Assembly: GCF_910596095.1 (NCBI RefSeq)
Contig: NC_056546.1
Coordinates: forward strand, 10,875,925-10,939,924
Reading direction: 5' to 3'
DNA length: 64,000 bases
Source: Thunnus maccoyii
Lineage: Eukaryota > Chordata > Actinopteri > Scombriformes > Scombridae
This document shows, piece after piece, positions 25,301-34,267 of this stretch. Both the position numbers and the translations under genes were made by a program. Each line of letters begins with the position of its first letter. The stretch's first letter is position 1. The notes below the pieces were generated by a model that worked only from the letters and a program-made list of their open reading frames with translations, searched no databases and had not been told where the DNA came from.

Positions 25301-27364
25301 GAAGAAAAGGCATGACACAGACATCTCTGAAGATCTGCCTGAATTTAAGTACACAGTGATGGTCAACGAACAGGTCAGACTGCACAGTTTTACATCTACA
25401 CCTTGTAAGGATTTTTGTTTGACTGCAGTCAAAATGAGCTGTAGACTTGTGTCAGTTTCCTCATCTAGTTATTACATTCTAACACTGACAGGAACATGGA
25501 TACAGTTGTTGGGACAGCATATGCATGGACACGATTCCAGTGGATGCTACACAGGAGAAACACTGTCTGAAGATCAAGGGAGAGGTGGAGAAAATGCATG
25601 TTCAAGGGACACAGGAGTACTGCGCCAGACCATTTGAAGCAGCTGTTAATAAAAATCTGGGTAAAATTTTACATTACTTGTTTTTAGTTTTTCCAGTCAA
25701 GACCATCATTAGTCAACGGTCATGCTGGTCATACAACGGTGGCATGTCATGTTATTGGTCAGGAAAGATCACGCTCTTTGAATCTGATTCCACAACATAA
25801 TCTATGACCTGGTGTTAAAACAAATCACCTAACACCAAAGAAACAGTTATTTAAGGTGAACTTTACATTTAATGTACACACATCTGTAGCAGTAAATCAA
25901 AGCTCCTCTGAGTATTAATATGATTCAGGGTGTCCGATAAAAATTAATTACTTTTTTGAAAGTGGGACCTCGGACAAAGTGTAATGTTGTTACCTATTAA
26001 GGCTGGGTATTGTTTAAAAAATGATGTTGCCAGTGCCGATACCAGTACCCTTCATTCAATACCTTTTTTTGGTCTACTTCATTTGATACCAATATGAATG
26101 AAAGCGTTCAGTTGCATAAAATGCCACCACTCCTCCCCATCCAAATGATTTTTACATAAATACATTTTGAGAGTGTTCAAATTATTAAAATATTTAATTT
26201 CGTGGCATCTCAGCACGCTGGACTGCCAACTCAGTCAAACACATCGTTATTGACACCAGTCAATACCTTAAAGGTATTGAGTACCGATACCCAGCCCTAC
26301 TACCTATGGATGTTTCTGCACCTGGTGAAATCAGAATAGTTTCACTAGTTGTTCCCACACTTTTTCTGTTGCATAAAGGATAAAGAAAGAACCTTAAAAA
26401 CTTAAGCCTCAGGAAAAGGGCAGAGGTGCTGTATCACACAGGGAAGGCCACATACTGTACATAATGAGCTAATTATTAACACTATCGCCTCATGACTAAA
26501 TTGTTCACGAGATGAGACTCAGCTCAGTATGATGCAAAAATATTGGTGAAAAAAAGAGAAGGCTCTGAGGTTATAAGTCAGAAAAGTCGAGACAAATGGC
26601 TCAATCAGTCAGAATTGGTGATGTGTGAAGTAAAACTGATGAGATGGTGAGAGGTTTCTTTGGTTGGACTGTTTGTGTTTGTGTGGCTCTATAAATGTAT
26701 TTACTTTTATATTGTTACATCTGTTTTGTTTAGGGAAAACCCTGTATATTGGGCTCGGCATATTGATCTTGACTGCATTTGCTTTCATCCTCTTCCTCGT
26801 GTACCGAAAAAAGACCATGTCCACAACTCCTTTACCGCCCTCTATGGTTTGTTCATTCTACAACACATTTTCTAATGAGCCTCATTTGAAAAAGAAAGTA
26901 TTTAATTTGAATGTGTTACATGAATTTATGCCCACTGAAACAACAGGTTCTTAAATTTCAGCACTAATCTACAACTAATTTCTCTTTGTCTCTTGAAGAA
27001 AATCATGGGGTCAGTGAGGCAGTGGACTATGGGAAATGTTCAAGAGCAAGTGGTTGTGCCACAAGTGGAGCCTTCCTCACCCACACCTCTACTGCAAGAA
27101 AAAGAAGTGGATGAATTGCCACCTGCTAGCACTCCCTTCAACGAATATGACCTCCGGATGCCCATCGGGGTGTCGACCGAGAATGAGCGTGAAGAAGTGT
27201 GTGATGTCACAGTTGCAGAGAAAGAGAAGGATGATTACATGCCGGGGGCCAACTTGGATGAAGATGAGGAGTCTAACTCGTTTGAAGCCCACTCTAGCTA
27301 CGAGAAACGCCAAGTTGTTGTCGAGATAGCGCCAGGGGAAAAAGCTGAAGGCTACCGTGGTTGA
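13834..27364 (+). CDS. ifngr1: Interferon-gamma receptor 1, seven coding exons
   Basis: This is the ligand-binding chain of the type II interferon receptor, a class I membrane protein that brings JAK1 and STAT1 to interferon gamma. Exons are 13834-13888, 23784-23919, 24728-24906, 25165-25373, 25492-25660, 26734-26846 and 26999-27364 (408 aa). All phases match. The parts in order are a signal peptide (MAVGYFLLLLMFQVTAAQ); fibronectin-like D1 in exons 2-3, beginning LPPTNVTLQC; D2 in exons 4-5, with a lysine-rich loop and the cysteine pattern SCWDSIC...HCLKI...EYC; a membrane helix at about residues 254-273; then LPPSM (283-287), matching the JAK1-binding LPKS of mammalian IFNGR1. The tail ends with SSYEKRQVVVEI (Tyr388) and GYRG, which align with the human STAT1-docking YDKPH region and its GYRP. 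Fish may carry a paralogue (crfb13/crfb17); I cannot tell which this is. The first intron is about 9.9 kb. Confidence 0.9.
15160..15400 (+). mobile_element. LINE 3' tail
   Basis: Sequence words GGTTTCTTCCAGTTAAAGG, GGGAGTTTTTCCTTTCCACT, GCTCATGGGGAATGTTGGG and TTTGGTGCTATAAAAAG, followed by AATTGACTTGACTT, make up a very common fish LINE 3' terminus. Only the untranslated end is present, as expected for 5'-truncated retroposition. Confidence 0.75.
15455..16010. mobile_element. Possible MITE with imperfect terminal inverted repeats
   Basis: The left end contains TTCAGGAACATTTCC and the right end contains its approximate complement AAATGTTCCTGAACATTTC. Next to these, TTTCACACATGG pairs with CCCATTCACACTTG. 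There is no coding content. The boundaries are approximate. Confidence 0.4.
16051..16070 (+). repeat. Retroposon tail motif
   Basis: AGATCCCCGAGGGGAAATTC is a motif often seen at the 3' terminus of fish LINE or SINE copies. The body of the element is not recognisable. Confidence 0.35.
16300..16560 (+). mobile_element. TCGATTAAT-type dispersed repeat, copy 1 (left part)
   Basis: It opens near AGCTGAAACCATCGG, then GCTGCAACTAATGATTATTTTC, CAATTAATCTGTTGGTTATT and TCAGTTTACTATCATAGAGA. This is the left half of a common percomorph repeat with ATTAAT-rich termini. Related copies lie at 22395-22562, 38108-38412 and 57165-57430. Confidence 0.65.
16948..16967. repeat. GT microsatellite
   Basis: About nine GT units within ifngr1 intron 1. 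Confidence 0.85.
17056..17104. repeat. TTAAA pentanucleotide microsatellite
   Basis: About nine TTAAA units end immediately before a C-rich, G-rich segment that looks like the start of an inserted element. Confidence 0.92.
17105..18290 (+). mobile_element. LINE relic with RT C-terminal remnant and tail
   Basis: At about 18095-18180 the plus strand encodes RGIRCRTTRLQSSFCPQAVR. This resembles the motif (ArTtRLrnSFfPqA) found at the C-terminus of reverse transcriptase ORFs in L2/CR1/Rex1-like LINEs. It is followed by a non-coding end and TAATAACAAATGAATCTTGA, a typical LINE tail. The GC-rich left part (17105-17570) may be the element's 5' region or a separate insertion. The middle is taken up by AAT microsatellite. 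No intact ORF remains. Confidence 0.5.
17634..17800. repeat. AAT/AAC compound microsatellite
   Basis: Runs of AAT, interrupted by GATTATG, AACATCAACAGC and a short unique segment, make up this low-complexity block. Poly-Asn and poly-Ile frames across it are spurious. Confidence 0.9.
20752..21204 (+). mobile_element. Internally deleted Tc1-like transposon
   Basis: The terminal inverted repeats are ACAGTACTGTGCAAAAG on the left and ACAGTACTGTGCAAAGG (reverse complement of the right end), next to TA dinucleotides. Inside, the plus strand reads QHDNNPKHTTRVITKYLQQH, recognisable as the D-N-x-P-K-H-T block around the catalytic Asp of Tc1 transposases, with a later decayed WPPPQHP in place of the WPxxSPDLNPIE motif. 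The element is about 450 bp instead of 1.5-1.7 kb, so the N-terminal DNA-binding part is missing and it is inactive. Confidence 0.85.
22318..22347. repeat. GT microsatellite
   Basis: About 13 GT units with one flanking interruption, within ifngr1 intron 1. Confidence 0.9.
22395..22562 (+). mobile_element. TCGATTAAT-type dispersed repeat, copy 2 (right part)
   Basis: Words AAAATATTCACATTTGAGAA, GCTGGAATCAGAGAATTTGG and CAACTAATCGTTGCATCTCT form the right half of the same family that has a left half at 16300-16560. Confidence 0.65.
26001..26297. mobile_element. DNA transposon relic with GGGCTGGGTATCGGTAC-type termini
   Basis: In ifngr1 intron 5 the left end reads AAGGCTGGGTATTG and the right end, reverse complemented, reads AGGGCTGGGTATCGGTAC. 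Inside are TGCCGATACCAGTACCC and its near mirror. This is a short non-autonomous element without coding content. Confidence 0.6.
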
Positions 27365-29472
27365 TCTGCAACCTCTACGCACTGTGGCGAATTGAATGTT
27401 TGATCACCGGCTTGTTACATTGGCAAAAATGAGGCTCCATCCCATGATCACTGCCATCACCTGACATTAAAACCCAAAACTAAAAAATTGAACCTCAACA
27501 GCAACTTGCAAGGGAGTTGTGGTTACAGGTTTCGAGCGATTCAATTTGTGATATTTCCTTGTCAGTTCCAGAAATTGCCAAGAAAAAGGATAATCAGGAA
27601 CTTTCCCTTGCTAGCACACCTTGACATCAAGTTACATATTTCAACCTTAATATGTTAAAACTCCACAACAAGTGGCTTTTGTGAGGTAGAGCAGCCGAAA
27701 CTACAGTTACACCAGTTGATTGTCCTTACAGTTGTAAGATAAAATAGATCATTAATGCGTATTTGCCAAATCAGGGCAGATAAAAAGGAGATAGTTTGAT
27801 CAGGAGAGTAGTGAAGTTGTCCATCTATCAATTACTGAAATTGTGGATATTTGTGTTTCAACACTCACAGCCTACGATCATTTATTGGACTGAAGGCAGA
27901 GACCAAGCTGCTGTTTGCGTGCCACACAGTGCAAGTACATGAGAAAGCACTTCATTAATTCAATCATCAATAATTCATATTAATATGTGATTGATTAAAT
28001 TGTGTTACATTCAGGTGGCAGAAGCTTCCAGCAAATAGTAAGTGTTTAGTGCATGTACATATACTTATAGTCTTTTTTTTTTCGTCATTGTCACTGAACA
28101 AGTGAGACATCAGTGTTACTACCAAGTTAAGTTCCACCATGGGGTGTTGAGGTAATTATTGATTAGAAAATGAGAAATTATTGGCATGAATGGAAACTGC
28201 CCGACATGATTTCATTACAAGTTGTTTCTTCTGTTGCATTTCTCTCTACTGTGACATTGTTAAAAAATATTTCTTTTTCCATCAACTAACTTTTCTTCTT
28301 TTGGATAAATTGACACTAGAAAAATGTTTTCTGCCCCCACCCCTGCATGCCAGAATTGGAGAAAGAAAGAAAATGTTGCACTTAGTTAGAAAATTACCAT
28401 TTCTTAATACTACTTTTAAGTTGTCCTGTGCCACAGTGACAGAGAGTGACTTATTAATTATGTGCCATTATAAAGAGAAAAGCTTTACCTTTTACTGCAT
28501 ACTGATGCAGTGTTTACAGCATCTTTGCCATCAAACCCATCAGTTAAATGAATTTATGGTCATCAGAACATATAAATTGCAGCCTCTCCAGAAGGAGAGC
28601 TGTAGATGAGAACAGTGGAGTGATAGAGGAGTAACGGGGAGGTTAGTTAAAATAACCAGAGAGGTCACTGGAAAAAACCTGAGCGGCAGGGAGATTTGAA
28701 TAACTGAGGCTCTTGAAAAGTCTTTAAACAGATATGCAAGGCTTCACCACAACAAAACCTTCAAAAGGACTCAAAGGCAAAGCAATGCAGCTTTATTTAT
28801 AGAGCACGTTTCATACACAGAGGCAGATTCACAATGTATTAAGACTAAAAGCTGCTTGTCCTTGTTTAGGTTTTGCTCTGGGCACCACTAGCAGCCCACT
28901 CACTAGTTATCTAAGAGGTCTCGTCTGGCTATATTGCTCAAGCATATCAGTCATATATTCAAAGCCAACTCCATGTAGAGATTTATTAATGGGTAATATA
29001 ATCAATTCTGTGGCTTACTTGTAACCAGTGTAGAGATTTAAGTGTCTGATGGCCTTTTTAGGAAGTCCTGTCAGAAGTTCATTGTTGTGATAAATCAGTT
29101 TTTCCAGATCTTGTTTTGTTATAAGGTTCCTTACTGTGGCTTTGTTTTTAAGGTGATAAAATGTTGAATTTGTGATATCTTTTCCATGACTGTTCAAACT
29201 GTTAAAAGGGACATGTGCTTCTTCTCCTGTAATGCATATTATAAATACTAACCAATAATGACATTTACATACTGTATCTTTAACATCTGTCAACCAAACA
29301 CAAGCATTACATTCATTATGATATTCACCAGTTACTGAGCTTAGTGGTTAATATACTGTATTCACTGCAGAATAGTTTGTTATATGAACACTGCTCACGT
29401 CCTCTTGCTTATTTGCACGACTGTTTTCCCTGTGATTCCGATGCTTCAATTTCTGATTAGGGTTGTAGCACC

Positions 29473-29869
29473 TTAAAGGACCAGTATGTAGGATTAAGTG
29501 GTATCTAGCGGCGGGGTTGCAGATTAAAACCGACTGACCCCCCCCCACCACCCTCCCCTTCCAAGCGTGTAGGAGAACCTACGCTGGCCATGAAACTGGG
29601 GTAATGTGAAAGGTCCTCTCTAGAGCCAGTGTTTAGTTTGTCCATTCTGGGCTACTGTAGAAACATGGCAGTGCAACATGGCAGCCTCTGTGGAAGGGGA
29701 CCCGCTCCCTATGTAGATATAAAGGGCTCATTCAAAGGCAATGAGAGCACAGTGGTTCTTATTTTCAGGTGATTAAGCACTAATTAAAACATACTTATGA
29801 ACATTATATTAAAATCTTGGCAAGTCCATTCCGCTAGATGCCACTAAATTCTACACACTGCGCCTTTAA
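29473..29869. mobile_element. TTAA-flanked MITE (397 bp)
   Basis: The left end TTAAAGGACCAGTATGTAGG and the right end (reverse complement TTAAAGGCGCAGTGTGTAG) are inverted repeats of roughly 35 bp, including GGATTAAGTGGTATCTAGCG against the mirrored AGAATTTAGTGGCATCTAGC. The interior has words of a high-copy percomorph family (AAACATGGCAGTGCAACATG, GTAGATATAAAGGGCTCATT). It has no ORF. Confidence 0.8.
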
Positions 29870-30181
29870 GGTTGCAGTGAAACAAGTTAGAGCGTCTTTA
29901 ACTTGTGTACTGTGACATATTCTGAATGAAAAGGAATAGATGTGTATATGGTAATTTGATTTAAGTCTTTTAGATTTGATTGAATCCCTTAAAAAGTGAG
30001 TGTGGTACTGAGCTGTAGAGGACTGTTTGGCATCGGTAGGCGGAGGATGCAGAAGAATTGATAAAATTAGACCTCAAACACATTCTCTGGAAACGGAAAC
30101 AAACTTTAAATCACATTTAATTGGAGAAATGTAGTTCAGGATGAGTTTTGAATGTTTTACTGTATGACCTGTATTACGAGA

Positions 30182-30220
30182 TAACTGAGTAATTAACACA
30201 GGGAGTTAATTACTCAGTTA
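30182..30220. repeat. Perfect 16-bp stem-loop
   Basis: TAACTGAGTAATTAAC at 30182-30197 is exactly complementary to GTTAATTACTCAGTTA at 30205-30220, with a 7-nt loop. It lies just after CCTGTATTACGAG, which resembles a transposon terminus, so it may be the collapsed remains of a palindromic MITE. Confidence 0.75.
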
Positions 30221-31499
30221 GAGGTTGAAAATTGTATTTTTTTTAAAAAATAAATGTGTCTTTAAATGCAGCTGAGAACTATAATTAAAATTTTCCTGCG
30301 GCTAACTTGCACTGACGTGTTGTTGTAACATGTGCCTTACCTCTTTGCTTCACAATTTTTATGTGTGTTCAACACATATTGTTCATGTTTCGATGTTTGT
30401 TTTTGTGTTGTTAGTAACTTTTTGTGTTAAAACAGAAAATGTATATAAGTTGACTTTTTTATGTGATTTATTATGATCAATCTACCAGGTATATCTGTTC
30501 ACATTTCCATGCACACACTGCTAAATGTATGAAAACATCTGTTTTTTGTTGTTGTTTTTTTTTAAATGGTGCTGATTCTGTAACAGGGAAATGATGCCTT
30601 GGTTTGACTTACTTCAAAGAGGGGTAGGCAGCTGAAACTACCTTTAGTGTGTGGAAATGTCTAATGTGTTGTTTAGTCCAGTTAATGTGTAGACAAGCAG
30701 GTAATCATTTAATGTCTACTGCCTGATTCTCTAGTTACTGCAGCCTAACTGTTCATTGTCCTGTTTCAACACCTATCTGTGCATCTGTCCATATAAGGTT
30801 TCCTGCCCTGTCTCCATATCACTGGGGATTTTTTGCATTTCAATAAAAGTCTGTTTATGTCCAAGGATATAAAAACGAGAAGGGATATCATGTGATTTAT
30901 TTTAAACTGAACATCCTGTGACCCAAATATGATCCAAATCTTATGCTGTGTTCACCAAATGACTGGATGTAAAATGATATGCATTAAGGAAGGGAAGTTG
31001 GTATTTCACTGTAGTTAAGATACTGAATTGAAGCTGCTGTGGGACTGTATACAATTTAAATCCCTGGCACATAGTGTTACTGCATAAGGGAAGAAGCACA
31101 CATGTTATGATGTTTCATGACATTTTAGCAATCCATGTTGTTCCTTCCTCTGAAACTAGCCATTTAAGTACCGAGGGGGACCTCTTTTGTGTGTGTGTTT
31201 GCATAATGTCTGTTAGTTATGTTTCCTTCCTCTTTGCGGTGTGTGTGGGCGAGTACGGAGATTCCAGTTAACAGTCGATAACAGACTTCACTATTAGGTG
31301 TGTGTCCTCGCTAATTCTTGCTACCTGGTTTTCAGGTAGAAGAGCTCAGGATTTCTGGTAATCTACAGCGGTGGTTCCAAACCTGTTTGGTGTGATGTAT
31401 CCTTTCATCAGCATCACCTCTCATGTTCAAAATGTGTTCATTTGAACTGTTTTCAAGCTGAGCGTTATTCAGCACTTTAGCATTAATGATATGAAAGTG

Positions 31500-32440
31500 G
31501 TACTGCAGAAAGTATTTTAACCAACGATTTCAACAATTTAGCCATAACTTTTAGCTTACCATTTATCCATTTAAACTATTTCAACCATTTATCCATTACT
31601 TTTATCTAACTTATTTTAAGTGTTAATCACTTCTTTTAGCTTACTATTTGTCCATCACTTTTAGGTCTTTCAACCATTATCCACTACTTTTATCTTATCA
31701 TTTTCTTTGCTATTTCTTTGCTGTCAATTTCAACTGTTTAACTTGTTTCAATTGTCGTTATTCAACTACTTTTAGTTTATAATTTATATGCTACTTTTAG
31801 CTATCTATATTTCAACTGTTTAACTTGTTTCAATTGTCGTTATTCAACTACTTTTAGCTTATAATTTATATGCTACTTTTAGCTATCTATATTTCAACTG
31901 TTTAACTTGTTTCAATTGTCGTTATTCAACTACTTTTAGCTTATAATTTATATGCTACTTTTAGCTATCTATATTTAAACTGTTTAACTTGTTTCCACTG
32001 TTGTTTTTAACTATTTTTTTAGCTTAACATTTATCCATTACTTTTAGCTAACCATTTAATTAACGTCAGTGACTAACCACTTCACCACCGCTAGCTTTTT
32101 CACCATTTACTTATTACTTTTAGCCAACTATTTCAATAAGTTATCTCTACTTTGAGCTTACCATTTATTTGCTACTTCTTTGCTGTCTATTTCAACTGTT
32201 TAACTTGTTTCCACTGTTGTTTTTAACTAATTTTAGCTTAACATTTATCCATTACTTTTAGCTAACCATTTGATTAACGTCAGTGACTAACCACTTCTCC
32301 ACCGCTAGCTTTTTCAACATTTATCTATTACTTTTAGACAACTATTTCAACCATTTATCCATTACTTTTTGCTATTTTAACCATTTATGCAGTTTAGGTA
32401 GGTATATATATATCAAGTCTTTATCCATTACTTTTAGCTA
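31500..32440. repeat. Tandem-repeat field with 82-bp and ~217-bp units
   Basis: The field is built from variants of CCATTTATCCATTACTTTTAGCT. At 31728, 31810, 31892 and 31974 the word TTTCAACTG (last copy TTTAAACTG) recurs at exact 82-bp spacing, with nearly identical units including TTGTCGTTATTCAACTACTT. A larger duplication of about 217 bp is seen from GTTTCCACTGTTG at about 31990 and again at about 32208, carrying AACGTCAGTGACTAACCACT in both copies. Confidence 0.9.
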
Positions 32441-32654
32441 ACTCTACAGACTTCTGCTTGCATGAGTTTTAACACACTCCCAATCTCAGCACCTAGTGTT
32501 CAGGTGTTAAAGTTGAACAACATATAGTTTTTAATAAAACTGTAATATCTGATTTTGCAAATTAGTTGAGACTACTCCTCAGTCTTTTCATGTACCTCCT
32601 GGTAACTGCATAAGTACCTGCTGGGGTACAAATATCTCTGGTTGGGAATCAATG

Positions 32655-33072
32655 AGCGCGTTTACATGCACACCAGTATTCTGGTTATAATCGGGTTTTT
32701 AGAGTACTCTGGTTATGTTTTGCACATGTAAACACCGTCTCTGGGTTTCAGAAACCTGAATAAGACATTGTCCTGGTTTTGAAAAACCTGGATATGCTAC
32801 CTGGATTACTCCAATAGAAACCCGGATACTGTTGTACGTAAACATCTGATTGAGGTTTCTGAATGTTCTTGGTACAGAACAAAATGGCTGATATGGTGAG
32901 AAATCAAGACACATCTGCAAACAGTTGATTAGAAATCTGGATACTGTCAGAATCATGTGAACAGGAAAATGAATAACCAGGTTTTTCATGTTCCATGTAA
33001 ACACCTTTTCCTGATTTTGATCAAAACCATGTTAAGGTTTAAAGACAGGGATACTAGTGTGCATGTAAACAC
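32655..33072. mobile_element. MITE with GTGTTTACATGCACAC termini
   Basis: The left end GCGTTTACATGCACACCAGT and the right end (reverse complement GTGTTTACATGCACACTAGT) are strong terminal inverted repeats. Subterminal CATGTAAACACC words are repeated inside (near 32724 and 32994). There is no coding content. Confidence 0.75.
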
Positions 33073-34150
33073 ACACACACTGACATTATAGAGTGGTACA
33101 GTCCTCTGGGTGGCCAAAAGTCAACAAGTCTGTAGGACAAGGATGTAAAAGTTTTACTGGCACTGCATTAATGTGATGGACAAGAATAGAACCAAATGTA
33201 TCCGTGTTGTTGAAAAAGGACATACATAACAATGACAATGTAATATTAGTACTGTAAATATTAATAAACCCACTAAGTTTCAACAATATAATTAATAATT
33301 AACACATGGAAACATGAAGTGCTTGCAGATAAGATATCGCTCCTGCTCTCTCTCTCACGTACACATTAACAATGTTACGCTGCTGAGAAGGAGCGTTCAT
33401 TATGCAACACAGTAGTGTTTACAGGAAAAATGTTTGGACAGCAGATAGTTATCACTCATTCCAGTAAGAAACACGTGTAACAGTGTGTCCACCTGAAGCA
33501 GGAAACTGCCAAGAAAACAGGTGTAATAAATTCTCCGAAACTCAAAAATGGTTCTGTTGACTGACATAAATCATCACAGAACACACAAAAACTGATGTTT
33601 ATCAAGCAAACAGTCAACAGTCTCAGGTTTACTGAGGAAATTTTAATTTGCACAACACAAACTCCTGAGAAATATGCATGAAAAAAGAAAATGCAGATCA
33701 TGTTCTAGATAATGTTATTTATATTAAGTCGGTTTATGAGAGAATACGTTTGAAAAACACAAAACATTCACATTTTTCTAACTTGTGAGTGAATTTGTGT
33801 CATTATGTGGCATACCTATGGCATATTTATACCATAAAAACAGAACAGAAACAAACACTCGTTCAGAGATTCACTGTTTAGTCAGTGAACGCATCGTCAG
33901 GTGTACCAGGCTTAGAGTGCATGTAACAACATACTATCAAATGATGAGTGATGATTATGCACGTCCTGCTACAGATAGGGTTGGAACATTGGTCAGTGGA
34001 TGTAATGAAACGTGTCACGTGTAAATTGCACATAGATGTACTTCTGTAAAGGAAGGAACGAAGGAAAAATATAATATGTCAAAGTCATGTAAGACTGCAA
34101 TGTCATGGTGTGTCAGAAATACCATAAAAGCATCCATGCATCGTAGTTTA
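33073..34150. other. il22ra2 upstream region
   Basis: Non-coding and AT-rich, with no recognised repeats beyond a short CA run at the left edge. It presumably contains the distal promoter of il22ra2. The core promoter is not marked by an obvious TATA box. Confidence 0.45.
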
Positions 34151-34162
34151 AAAGAGGAAGTT
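34151..34162 (+). promoter_or_regulatory. PU.1/Ets-like site upstream of il22ra2
   Basis: AAAGAGGAAGTT matches the PU.1 consensus (purine-rich arm plus GAGGAAGT) and lies about 110 bp before the il22ra2 ATG. PU.1 drives many myeloid genes and mammalian IL22RA2 is made by dendritic cells, so the placement makes sense. Function is inferred from sequence alone. Confidence 0.3.
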
Positions 34163-34267
34163 TTGCATTTTAAAGGCAGCGTTGCTGCTGCCAGCATGCA
34201 TCAGTCCTGTGCTGCTGGTTGTGTGCGTGTGTTCGCCTGCCTGTCGTCTACCAACAGCATCATCGCA

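Larger units (their letters stand above)
27365..30870 (+). other. Probable long 3' UTR of ifngr1
   Basis: There are no exons after the stop. The best plus-strand poly(A) signal context I see is AATAAAAG at about 30841, followed by T-rich and GT-rich sequence, which would give a 3' UTR of about 3.5 kb. Earlier signals (such as AATAAATG near 30249) could end shorter forms. The 139-codon frame at 28190-28609 has no family features. The region includes the MITE at 29473-29869 and the stem-loop at 30182-30220. Confidence 0.4.

Noticed and set aside
28190..28609. 139-codon frame downstream of ifngr1
   Set aside because: Low-complexity Phe/Cys/Leu composition in an AT-rich probable 3' UTR, with no family signature.
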